A stretch of 64,000 nt of DNA, taken from NCBI GenBank assembly GCA_022495005.1, contig JAGYXB010001002.1, positions 1,736,001 through 1,800,000 on the forward strand, given 5' to 3'. This document shows, piece by piece, positions 52,401 to 62,471 of this stretch. The position numbers and the translations under genes are program-made. The notes beneath the pieces are model-generated. The model searched no databases. It saw nothing but the letters and a program-made list of their open reading frames with translations, and was not told where the DNA came from. The number at the start of each line of letters is the position of its first letter. The stretch's first letter is position 1. Origin of the DNA: Rhyacophila brunnea (lineage: Eukaryota; Arthropoda; Insecta; Trichoptera; Rhyacophilidae).

Positions 52401-55400
52401 AAATCATACTAAGAATGTAAGGTGTGATATTAAACATAGTCTAAGTAGAGTATCAGAATACATGGGGAAAATACGACAATATTATTTATTATGTCATTGA
52501 ATTGATTACACATAAAGATTTTAAATCTGGCATAAAATGTGAAAAAACTGTTTTCTAGAAGACAAATTGGACAAATTGTAGAGGCAATGAAAGATATAAG
52601 ATTTTAAAATAATCTAAACTTTTGTTTACGAATATTGTCTTCACTCAAAAGCAGTCGATCGATGCCGATGTTTCGTGAGAACTTGTAATTATTTTATACC
52701 TACACATAATATAATATAATAAAAGAAAACTAAAAACGATCAGGGGTTTACTATAATACTCTAGTTGTAGATTTACTGATATAATATTGATTAACTTGTA
52801 AGAAATTATCACTTTTTGTTACAGTACCTGGCATGTTTCGCGGCCTACAAGGGCTGGCTGGTCTTCCTCAGATATCTCAGCAGATGTCACAGCTGGCTGC
52901 AAATCTGCAGGGTCTAGCAAATCTTCCAAACGCACCTGCTCCAGCCCCTACCATCACTTCACCACTTAATCTCAGTGTGGGAGGTGGAGGTAAGATTATC
53001 GAAAAATATTTAAATTTTATAATTCCAACTATACATAATATTATAATCCGAAATATATTTGGTACTAAATGTTTGGATTCCAAATTGACAAAACGTATCT
53101 ATCAATACTTGGTAGATATTACAACAAAGAAGTAGTATTATCCATAATTTTCGACATCCCTACCATGCTATATAGATCATATCGATGATGTATATTAAAT
53201 ATAATATCTTATATCGGTGTAGCAAAAGTTTTGTTTACTATAAAATTAAATAGTGCCTCTACCTCAGAGTAATAATATAAAGAGAGTGTATATTGTTCAG
53301 CTATATGAAGCCGTGTTTCTTGCGTATAACGCACAGTAGAACCTCAATTTTATTATTATTAACTTAACTATGAAACGTTGTTACCATCATCAACCATAAA
53401 CCATCATGTTGCTTCTCAGTACGGCTACTAAATTTAAACACAAGATAGTTAACCATAATAATATTATGGTCTACTAAATTAACTAAAAATTTACCACTTA
53501 CTTTTTATTTAACACAAAAACAATAAATTTCAGCAATACGTGCTCGCAGTGTTTGAATGAATGTAGTCATTCAAACCAATATTTACCGGCGACGTGTATG
53601 AAAATATTTCATTCAGCCGTAGAAATTCTATCTTGCTCTAACTCATATTGTGTAGAATATAAACGTGTCGAATACTTTCTCACTCCCACTTATGGTTCGT
53701 TTTTGTTCAGGCCTTGGCCTCTATCCATTACACTACTCATGAAGTTTAACCACCATCGTGTGTAGCACTAGTATTTAAAGCACTAGTATTTAACGATATT
53801 TTACCACTATTACAAGATTAACAAGAAGAACAATTATTATTGAAAAATACTTGAGTAGTAGGTACATATTAAAATAAAACGCCAGTTCAATTAATAAAAT
53901 AATCACTATACGCCTTTTTTATAATTATCCAAAAGTCAATAGAATCAGTTATTTTTTAAACCAATATTAACTTTATTCAGGAGGACTGGCATCAGCAAAT
54001 GGAGGACCAGGAATTGGAGCAGCCGGAGGAGGTGGTCTTCTCCAACCGGCTTTGCCATCACCCATGCCACAACTAATTCTTGCTTCCGGTCAGTTGGTCC
54101 AGGGAATTCAAGGCGCACAACTACTCATACCAACCTCACAAGGTACATCATATTATAATAATTATAATAATAAAACATTAAAAATTTTATATCTGAATTA
54201 CAATAATCATCATAGAGTCAGAGGAATAGTATAATACATGTCATTCACAACACCTATGCGATAGCAATACTAATCGCGCGCCTGCGCACCGAACGACGCT
54301 TCGTATGCGCCGACAACATCACTATCTTTCATTATTTTTTACACGCTGTCTTTGCTCATCACGGATACATCCCGACTCGCTACATCTACCTATTGCTTTT
54401 CACGTTTCAAATTTAATAACTTAACTTTTTTCTGTGAGAACTATGTAGTTACTATATTACATTGATTTTATTTAACGATTTAATCCAGTCCTAATATTAT
54501 TATTTACCAACATGGATTATAATAAATGATTCTACCAGATTTGAACCATGTTAAGCAACTCATTGGAATTTATTTTTCTCAGTAATTTTCTATATAGACC
54601 ATAAAATTATCACATTTTTTGGATTAAAATAATTTCCATGCATAAATTTTAAATCATCACGTCATTACAACGCTTAAAAATGTACCCAATTATAATAATT
54701 GAGTGTTCATATTATCACTTTAAGGGCTAAGACATACGGCGCTGCAAGTTCACATCGTGTCAACGCGGATACTAAGTGATTTGACGATGTCAGATGTGCA
54801 TTGCATCGTCTGTGCAAAACCATCCTTGCATCCACAACAACGCGGAACGAACGCGGCAACTTACAGCACCAAGCCACATGTCTTAGCCCTTAGTCTACGA
54901 TAGTAATATTCTGCCCTGCTAAGTAAAAGATAGCGTTTTCGGTTATAGTAAAATGAGAACCCAAGTTTTAAAGTGCCTTTTTTCTTATATTATGTCAAAA
55001 CTATCCAATAATTTTATATAATATACGAGAAAAAGTAGTTTAAAACTTGTCTTTTCACTTAGCAGGGCAGTATTGATATTGTTCTTTTAAAATTCTTACA
55101 AATTATATGTTATATAGCTCAATGTTCTGTGGATCCGAAATGGATTATACAAGGTTTTAAAAATATATCGATTAAAATATAACAATGCACTGAATACTGA
55201 TATCTAATATAATTCTTGATAGTGGTTCAGTGTATACCATTATGATTTAATACAATACCCTATATGTACTAGATAATGAATCAGGTACTATTGAATATAT
55301 TCAACATGTAAATATATATTTTTTAATTAGTCTTATAATTTTTTTTCTAGGAATAGCAACTCAAACGATCCTGACCATTCCCGTAAACCACGTAAACTCC

Positions 55401-58400
55401 AGCGACCAAATGGTGAACCTGGCTTTAAATAATGGTCAAGTGGTCACAACGTCGCTTGCAAATCTACAAGCAATGGCTCAGCCCCACCAGATTCTCGGAA
55501 ACCAAGTCGGATCAAATTCATCGATGAGAAATAATCTAATGGGTCAAAATGCGGCGAATGCAGCACTGACAAATGCGCTACTGAACCCAGCCGCAATTCC
55601 TGGACTTTTGGCCAATGGAACAGTAGGGGCGCAACAAATTTTACAAGCAATGCAACAACAGCAACAGATACCCCAGAATCACAATTTACATTCCGGGCCA
55701 ATGGGTCAAATGGGGTCCCAACACCATCTCTTAGGGTCACAAGGAAGCCAACATTCTCCTTCTTCAAACAATTGGTCTGACCAATCGAGTCAGCATCATC
55801 AACAGAACCAACGGCATTATAAAGAATCTTCCAGTTATCACCACCAGAGTAGTCACGGAGAACATTCTTTCCTTGGCGATCTTGGAAGAGAGAAGACGGG
55901 ATCAAGAGAGAGAGATCGAGACAGAGAACACAGAGAGAGTTTAGGCAGTTTGAGTAATGGAATGAATGGATCATGTGGGAACCAGTCGGTGTCAGCTGCG
56001 GCTGCCGCCCTTAACAGTATTAGCAGGCAAGTTTTCTTTTTATTTATAATAAGTACTTTTTAAATTAGCATAAAAATGGTCAACCTACTTCAACATTAGG
56101 GCTGTACTTCAGCTGAGGCATGGTCTAAAACGATCGTGACTACGCGACCCGCAGATTGTCCATACGAATTTGTCATAAAAATTCAACATGCGTCCATTTA
56201 ATGTTATGTTTATTGTTATTTAAGTGATAATAATAATATTAATATATTCATTGACAATATTTTGTTTTTCGAGTAAATATGTAACGTTTTTTATTCATCT
56301 TTACACGATTTAAGAATTATTTCCTCCGACGTCATGACAAAACAAATTGACGTGCTCACAGGTCGACTATTGCTCTCCGACTGGCAACGCATGCGAAATT
56401 ACGTCCCACCTATTGCTGAAAATTATTTTCCGTTTCACTGAAGTACGCTCTTAAAAAAATGCCACGATCTTCGGTGCTTCTGACTACGCTACAACCACAA
56501 CTTTCTCTATTCATTATTTTTAATACTTTTCCTTTGTCATATTATAGTATATTTTCTTCATTCTTCAAGTCTTATTGAGTCGTTTTATCTTTTTTATACA
56601 GTAATTGATGACTTTTATGAATTCATATAGCACGGGGAGTCATGGTTAGTGGCTGCTAAAACCTACACGATGAGACAAAATTTTAATTTTACAGGAGAGA
56701 TGAAAACTACTTTATAAGCACAGACAATATATAGGTAAACAATATTTTTTTGTAAGCTTTAGAATAATCAGATTTATATAAATAGCTTGTCGTCGTTGAC
56801 TATTTGTAATATTTACCTTTTATTAAAATATGACATGTTAAATATGAGGTATTTATAATCAATTACATTTTAATTTAATGGTGTCTAATATAAATACACA
56901 TCGAAGTTTTAACACCTCAACGATCGCGTTTATTATGTTCGTACATTTCGGATTAAAAATATCGTATCCACTCCTCCTAGATATAACCTAGCTTGTCACT
57001 CTCGGGCTCGTCGAAACAAACTAATATTGTAACATAGATACTATGTATTGGTGATTCTTGAATAAAGATATACCACAGAACAGATTATTAAATATAATTC
57101 CGATAGGTTATACCCCTAAACACTACATTTTCACGTAAGGTTTTGAATGTGTGAGTGTCTTACGAAAATGAAACACTCATTATAGACGTGCAATTGTGTG
57201 TGTTGCAATCTTCAAATATACCAATATTGAATGAGCGTCAGTGCATATACCGAAAGCTGTTGTCTGAACGAGCGTTTATTCTCTTTATTCCATATTCATC
57301 CTCGCTCGAGATCGGTTGCCTGTTACTCTACATCCACTAAGTATTTCAGTTCGTATTATTTTCCCTGATAAATACATTGAAATACCTACATCAAAATGGG
57401 TTCCTACAGTTTTATATTTTGGTTTTACATTATTGTTCTGCGAGTGTTTTCTAATGTTGTTTGGATTAGCTCATTTTTATGCAATTATAGTTGTGCAATT
57501 AATCTTCATTCATAGAATTTGGATTTTTTGTATTTTGATCTTTTATACTCAAGATTGTAAAAAATACGTACTCTTGTATCGATATATACCAGATAGTCTA
57601 ACGCGTCGATTGTGGGATGGATTTTGGTGGATAACACTATAGAAATTAAGTCGCGAAAATATAAAAATCGTGTATCTTCATCAATTTGTGATATATTATT
57701 ATGGTTTTATTGGGATTTCGAAGGATAAGAATTAATTATTCTTATTATTATTTCCTTAACCAGCTCCAGTGAAATTCATTTTAAAATTAACCATGAGAAA
57801 CTCCGGGTGATGTCGTCATATCATCTGATTTATATTGTGTTGCTCATGGTGCCCTATGTTATAACTTGTGACATGAAGTCACCCGACGACATGACGTAAT
57901 TGTGACTTAACCTCAATACACGCATCGAGGCGAGCCGCCCAAGCACACGGCTCACCATAGATATTATTATGCTGAAACACCTATTTGTGTATGGGGACAA
58001 TGAATAACGCCAGTATTAGAGTAGCGTTAATATCTCGAATGCTATTGACTCACTCCGGTAGTACGTCACAATGATGTCATATGACGCCATGTCAACCGGG
58101 CGACTTCAACTCGCAAGTTACAACATAAGGCCCATGGTTTCCCGCAAGAAGTAGAGAACGAAAATACGTGAATTCCCGTGCTTTAAACGGAGGCGTATTA
58201 TTGTGCAAAGACAATAAATGATATGTAATAGTTTGACAATGGGTGCAATAAGTTGCCAAAAAAAAATCAAAACATCAGTTTCACGACGAATGAAAAATTG
58301 AGTATTTCTTTGTGATTGTGTGAAAAACGTGTTGATTAATTTGTATCGCCCCACTGTCCTCAGCCAAATATAAAACGTTTGTTAGAATTATTATGATAGC

Positions 58401-61400
58401 CTGTGGTAGGTCACTGCCATTTTTCTTACTAGAGAGTTGTATGTCACAGTCTATTTGAAGTTTGAGATGCCTGATATACATAAATATATAAATACTAGTA
58501 TATAATATCCTTAAGTTATTTGAAACCACAAATAGAATTATATTTCTGTTGTAGATCTGTACCATAAAAAATATTATCTTGTTATTAACATCAGACTAAT
58601 TATTTATAATTAAACTATTTAAATTTTCATTAGAGGTTTTATATGATTTTATATTAGGGAAAAAAATCCTAGCTCATATTCATTATAATATAATTAGTAT
58701 AATAACTACACTAATTAAACTTTCGAGTTCGGATATATTATCATAAAAATACTCTATCTTTTATTCATATAATTATATAATTACGTTTTTATACGCCAAT
58801 AAAAGTTGTGCCGCCGTCGATTCTATGGAAATGTTCCATTATTATTATAGATATTATAGCTTACTATAAAATACACATCAAATTAATATCATTAGCGTTT
58901 TTCGAAGCGATTGAGTACTTTGAATTGAATTATGATAATTGTTTTAATTATGCATGTGTTTTACAACTCATAATGACATGAAATAGCCGACTTTATAGAT
59001 GTCTTTATTGGCTATAATTATGATTGTAAGTTGCCCCATTCTTTCCATCATTTCTCATTTAAGTAATAATATTCACAATATTACACAAGGTTCAACGCAA
59101 ATGTTACCATCTGATAAATTTAATTAATATCATAAAGACATGTTCTAGTTTTAACTTTATGGGCATCACACAAACGTCCTTATGTGGCTTTCCATGAAAC
59201 AGATTCTTAGTCATTTATTTTAAATATATGCAAATTTTTCACGACATATCTATTGCTATATTTTTAATAATTAGTACCTACGCAAAAACTTTACGTACAG
59301 AGACCCCCAAACCTGTCAACCTATCGGGCAAGCATGTATTTTTCATAATTGCACTCTTTAACTTTCAATAAAATACTAGATCGATATTTCTTTCAAAACA
59401 CTTCTTCATTTTTCTTTGTGGGCGATTAATAATTTATACACCTGTAATACAAGCACGTATTCATTTCCGTACCATCAAAACCTCTTTCAACTTTTCTGCT
59501 TTCATTATAATTTACCACATTATATATAAGATTCAATAGTGTAGGCAGGAAACACGAAACAATGGAAAGGGCGTCGAGCGAGACAGGGCAATACGACAGG
59601 CGTGATTTAAACACTGCCGGCGATATAAGTGGACATATTAACTTCTCCTACTTCTTACGCATGGAATGGCATCGGATCTGCACCTTAATAGTTAAGAGCG
59701 TACTTCAGTGAAACGGCAAATAATTTTCAACAGTAGGTGCGCCGTAGTAGTCGCCAATCAGAGACATACGGTCGAGGTGTCCGCACGTCGATTTGTTTTG
59801 TCATGGCGTCAGATGAAAATATTCTTAAATCGTGTAAAGATGACTAAAAATCTTTACGTATGAATTAGTATTTAACTAACTTTAGTATTAAAAAAAAAAC
59901 ATGTCAATGACTATACTATTATTATTAGTAATATAACAATAAACATAACATTAAATGGACGCATGTTGGATTTTTATGATAAATTATATTTCGTTCGCCT
60001 AGCCACGATTTTTTTAGACCAAGCCTCAACTGAAGTATAGCCTTAGGCAATACGACTATAAAATACCTCACCGGAGGACGAAATAAAATTATCTTCTGCA
60101 TGATGCTGTCTACTGTACAGCTAGGTAATTAATTTAAAACTACCATTACAATAAATATGTACCTATATTGTATTAGGTACCATTATTCTTAGTTCAGAAC
60201 AATATACTAACATATTATCTTCGTGAACAATTTATACACTTGTTCTGTAAACACCTGTCCCAACACAATTAATGTCCAAGCATGGTTCACTCCTTAAAAT
60301 TTTTGAAACTCAGCAAATGTCATACCTGCAATTAATATTACTATAACTTTGAATGTAATTTGGACAATTTACACAATATAATATAATTTTCGTGCTTCAA
60401 TCAAAAAAACATATTACCTGACCACGCGTCGCTTCTTCGATGAAACACTAAAATTTCCTCCCAAAATTTTTTTGCACATATTTTTTTCATCCACAAACGC
60501 GATCATCAAAATAATTTTAATTTTCTTATAAAAATTATAATAACAGTTTTATACATTTTTTTTACGTACATAATTTATTATGTAAGTATTATATTAGTAT
60601 AAGTATTATAAAATATTGTTCACGATAAATAATAAATCATTTTAAATGTTTACAGTATGCATACATACATTACTATTATTCGTCTATTAAAATATAGTTT
60701 TGTTATTTTTTTTAATAATATTTGAAAAGACAATATTATTTTCACACAATGTGGATTTCGTAACGTTTCATACATATACCGTCTCCCCATACCTATGCAG
60801 CAATTTAAATTTGTATAGCCCTATTAAATACATCATTACCTCATAGAACATCGAATACACCTAATTACATTTTTATTATACGTAGGTATTCAGAATAAAA
60901 ACACAATGGAATGTAAATATTAAAATTAACCATAATCACGTAAGAATTTAAACGAAAGATTATCTCCACTACATTATAATTGCGGGAGGTTAGTAAAATT
61001 TCATTATTGTATTTTTACGAATTAAGTGGCAGTGTAATAGGTGCTAGAGACATCTATTGACTGAATCGCGAAACATGAAATTCAATAGGGACAATACTTT
61101 ATTAAAATAATTAAATTTTATATTATTCATTTTTAAAAACAAAATATTAAATATTATTCTTTTTCGAAGATAAACAAGCAATCTAAAACAACTGCTATAA
61201 AACGAGCGTTCGTTCAACCATCGTTTGGTTATTATTTACTACATTCAATTTTACGATTGGTTTTGTCAAGGAAAGGTAGTATTGGGCCTGTTAGGGTGTT
61301 CGCCGACTGGCCCCAAAATTTACTGCATTTCTTTAGTAGTTGTACATCGTCGGCGGGCAGTCTAATAATCAGTGGGTCTATTCTATGCTTATCGACCGCT

Positions 61401-62471
61401 AAAGTGATAAAGTGAAAAATATTATCAAACTTAGGGTAGGTTTGTATCAAAATATTAGCACTTATTGTAACAATTACACGAAGCCGGTTTTTATTGTTGC
61501 AATAAGTGCTATATTTTAACAGCACCCATCTTGCTGCTGTTAAAATATCGCACTTATTGCAACAATAAAAACCGGCTTCGTGTAATTGTTACAATAAGTG
61601 CTAATATTTTGATACAAACCTACCCTAAGTTTGATACTATTTATCAATTTAGTGTTCGATAAGTATAGAATAGACCCACAGGTGTCTCCGTCATAGCATT
61701 TTTTTTAAACAATTCTATTATTGATCTATTAGGTATTAAAAATATTGTTTTTAAAACCTTAACTTCAAATTCATATAATTTATATCTAATCGTGTATGGA
61801 AGGTGCAATACAATATTTTAATATTTCCAATTGCACAGTGCTATATTTTTTGAGATATTAAAAGCTTAAAACTAAAATAACATATTGTAGTTAGTCCAGG
61901 CACAATTTTCAAATTCATATAACTACTAAGCAAAATTGCAACTCCGGCGATTTTTTTACGAACATGGAATAAAATTATAAGACAAGTATAAGAGTAGGAA
62001 TACAATTTGTTATCAGAATTTACAAGAAAGATATTTAAGGGTTGTTTAGCATTCTTCATGTTAGATGGCTTCTTTTATTACGTCTGATTGATATTATTAG
62101 AAACCTTGCTAAAATGGTGTTAATTTCAAACAAAAATTAAACTGGCTCTGCTTTGGTCAATCAATCACGATCACGATATAATAATACATCAGTTCACACG
62201 TGCTTTCGATATATTATTACTTATTACCTAGTATTATAATGGTCACACTACCTACTTACTTATGTACATTTGCAACTTTGTTACTAATATTATATTATTT
62301 AGTATTACATAATAATAGTGTGATTATTTTATAGATTGGCAGCAAGTAATGGCGAACTGACGATAACAGCGGCGCGCGGAGGGGCAGGATCACCCGGTAG
62401 CGGTCGGACGCCCCCCTCGAAACCATCTCCCGCCTCCACTGATGTTTCAGACCTCCTGGCTGACTCACCGG
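49412..62471 (+). CDS. pdm3: POU-type transcription factor, N-terminal part (probably class 6, pdm3-like); spliced, 3' incomplete
   Basis: Six exons, each bounded by AG acceptors and GT or GC donors, join without a stop into 415 codons plus one base. In order the product shows: a five-residue start MTLSC; a Ser/Pro/Thr-rich stretch (TPTPQRASPTPPRTT); a repeated LQGLAGLP / LQGLANLP segment; a Gly-rich linker; GQLVQGIQGAQLLIPTSQG; NNGQVVTTSLANLQ; a Gln/His/Ser-rich tract; an Arg/Asp/Glu cluster; and a Pro/Ser end with SDLLADSP. This looks like the long activation region that precedes the POU and homeodomains. The NGQVV and QLLIPT segments recall POU6-family N-termini, where NAQGQVIAT motifs repeat. 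No POU domain is inside the window, so the family call rests on resemblance. Nubbin-type class 2 is the main alternative. Such proteins act in the nucleus as sequence-specific regulators, often in neurons. The intron/exon structure is much surer than the name. Confidence 0.62.
49427..50863 (+). other. Intron 1
   Basis: AT-rich intron of 1437 nt with GTGAGT donor and a T-rich acceptor. It contains simple A- and T-runs and no supported element or coding segment. Confidence 0.55.
50861..50866 (+). other. Tandem NAGNAG splice acceptor of exon 2
   Basis: The exon 2 boundary reads TTA-CAG-CAG-GAG. Use of the first AG adds a Gln codon; use of the second removes it without changing frame. Tandem acceptors of this kind are commonly spliced both ways in animals. 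Confidence 0.6.
50864..50954 (+). CDS. pdm3: Coding exon 2, Ser/Pro/Thr-rich
   Basis: A T-rich tract and TTACAG precede the exon, and the donor GTGAGT follows at 50955. The 91 nt run from phase 0 to phase 1 and read QESERSSGGGTPTPQRASPT and onward to TTDQTSP. This GC-rich stretch stands out sharply from AT-rich intron on both sides, as real coding exons do here. The sequence is low in complexity and probably disordered; its SP/TP pairs are possible proline-directed kinase sites. The acceptor is a tandem CAGCAG, so the first Gln may be optional. Confidence 0.78.
50955..52824 (+). other. Intron 2
   Basis: AT-rich intron of 1870 nt that carries a 254-bp MITE at 51448-51701 (see that entry). The rest holds a GC-richer patch near 51960-52030 but nothing identifiable. 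Confidence 0.7.
51448..51701. mobile_element. 255-bp-family MITE, copy in intron 2
   Basis: Nearly identical to the element at 35827-36081. The ends are CGTCTCTGTTCTGGCAGAA and the inverse of CGTCACTGTTCTGTCAGAA. It is flanked by AAAT on both sides (51444-51447, 51702-51705), so a 4-bp target duplication. There is no coding capacity. Confidence 0.85.
52825..52989 (+). CDS. pdm3: Coding exon 3, LQGLA-repeat segment
   Basis: The exon starts after TTTTTGTTACAG and ends at donor GTAAGA (52990). It has 165 nt and phase 1 at both ends. The translation begins IPGMFRGLQGLAGLPQISQQ and contains a second, similar unit NLQGLANLPN, then an Ala/Pro stretch and SPLNLSVGGG. The Leu- and Gln-rich repeat could form a short amphipathic helix. 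GGA-rich codons at the end run into the Gly linker of exon 4. Skipping this exon would leave the frame intact. Confidence 0.82.
52990..53980 (+). other. Intron 3
   Basis: AT-rich intron of 991 nt between two exons that share phase 1. A 70-codon open frame at 53553-53765 looks like chance. No repeat was identified. Confidence 0.7.
53981..54142 (+). CDS. pdm3: Coding exon 4, Gly linker and GQLVQGIQGAQLLIPT segment
   Basis: Acceptor CTTTATTCAG and donor GTACAT (54143) bound 162 nt with phase 1 at both ends. The reading is GGLASANGGPGIGAAGGGG, then LLQPALPSPMPQLILASGQ and LVQGIQGAQLLIPTSQ. The hydrophobic GQLVQGIQGAQLLIPT run is the most family-like part of the protein and is one reason for a POU6-type call; vertebrate POU6 N-termini have comparable GQL...QG...LP stretches. 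This is inferred from memory of the family, not from an alignment. Confidence 0.82.
54143..55350 (+). other. Intron 4
   Basis: AT-rich intron of 1208 nt. It holds a GC-richer patch at about 54270-54400 of unknown role and a TTA-flanked MITE at 54723-54889. Confidence 0.7.
54723..54889. mobile_element. Short MITE, TTA flanks, in intron 4
   Basis: The 167-bp segment starts AGGGCTAAGACATACGGC and ends with the inverse, ATGTCTTAGCCC, flanked by TTA (54720-54722 and 54890-54892). The interior is GC-richer than its surroundings. It has the form of a PIF/Harbinger-type non-autonomous element, but a TA duplication is also possible. Confidence 0.65.
55351..56026 (+). CDS. pdm3: Coding exon 5, Gln/Asn/His-rich region
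   Basis: This is the largest exon (676 nt), entered in phase 1 after TTTTTTTCTAG. It encodes IATQTILTIPVNHVNSSDQ, NLALNNGQVVTTSLANLQ, an Ala/Asn-rich stretch, a MQQQQQ run, many Ser/His/Gln residues (HHQSSHGEHSF), a charged cluster RERDRDREHRE, and SAAAAALNSIS. The composition is typical of a transcriptional activation region. The donor is GC, not GT: AG|GCAAGT at 56025-56032. Using the next GT (at 56031) would shift the frame and meet a TAA within five codons of exon 6, so the GC site is required for an open frame. Confidence 0.85.
56025..56032 (+). other. GC-type 5' splice site of intron 5
   Basis: AG|GCAAGT matches the known consensus of the minor GC-AG class of U2-type introns, where the rest of the donor pairs perfectly with U1. 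The frame argument supports it: only this site joins exon 5 to an open exon 6. Confidence 0.8.
56099..56450 (+). mobile_element. TTA-flanked MITE, PIF/Harbinger-like (copy A)
   Basis: The 352-bp element begins GGGCTGTACTTCAG and its other end, reversed, begins GAGCGTACTTCAG. It is flanked by TTA on both sides (56096-56098, 56451-56453). A 3-bp TTA duplication and GGGC-type ends fit PIF/Harbinger elements. There is no transposase frame, so it is non-autonomous. A related copy lies inverted at 59695-60042. Confidence 0.75.
57850..58132. mobile_element. MITE with about 40-bp terminal inverted repeats and CATGG flanks
   Basis: The left end TGCCCTATGTTATAACTTG matches the reverse of the right end, GGCCTTATGTTGTAACTTG, and similarity continues through GAAGTCRCCCG. 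CATGG occurs directly outside both ends (57845-57849, 58133-58137), which fits a 5-bp target duplication, although the sequence is partly palindromic. The family is not recognised. Confidence 0.65.
59695..60042 (-). mobile_element. TTA-flanked MITE, PIF/Harbinger-like (copy B, inverted)
   Basis: Reverse-oriented relative of the element at 56099-56450. It shares the TACTTCAG terminal repeats and internal blocks such as ATTAAATGGACGCATGTTG (seen from this side) and the TGTTTTGTCATG region. TTA flanks lie at 59692-59694 and 60043-60045. It is moderately diverged from copy A. Confidence 0.75.
61372..61679. repeat. Long palindrome in intron 5; 95-bp inner arms with one mismatch
   Basis: Inner arms 61430-61524 and 61535-61629 are reverse complements apart from a single position (T/G near the loop), with a 10-nt loop. 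Outer arms (61372-61429 and 61630-61679) are also inverted copies but clearly diverged, with small indels. Each inner arm holds its own 17-bp inverted repeat (GCACTTATTGTAACAAT against its partner), so four copies of that motif occur and a branched cruciform or a long hairpin RNA is possible. Since the intron is transcribed, the pre-mRNA would carry the hairpin. It may be a foldback transposon; no clear target duplication was found. Confidence 0.85.
62335..62471 (+). CDS. pdm3: Coding exon 6, last exon in the window
   Basis: Acceptor TTATTTTATAG is followed by 137 nt ending at donor GTAAGA (62472). Joined to exon 5 in phase 2 it reads RLAASNGELTITAARGG, then a Gly/Ser/Pro stretch and SDLLADSP, ending in phase 1 with the first G of the next codon. 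It is GC-rich in AT-rich surroundings. In POU factors a similar acidic, Pro/Ser-rich segment lies just ahead of the POU-specific domain, so the next exon should begin that domain. Confidence 0.8.

Larger units (their letters stand above)
56027..62334 (+). other. Intron 5 (GC-AG, 6.3 kb, element-rich)
   Basis: The longest complete intron. It holds two related MITEs in opposite orientation (56099-56450 and 59695-60042), a third MITE (57850-58132), and a long palindrome (61372-61679). Between them is AT-rich DNA without recognisable genes; a 108-codon frame at 57316-57642 is not convincing. Confidence 0.7.

Noticed and set aside
55444..55974. 176-codon minus-strand frame opposite exon 5
   Set aside because: Shadow of the coding exon; the plus-strand frame continues across splice sites and has the meaningful composition.
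57316..57642. 108-codon frame in intron 5
   Set aside because: Long for this AT content, but rich in Ile/Phe/Leu/Tyr as expected from A/T-rich random sequence, without a recognisable motif or splice context.
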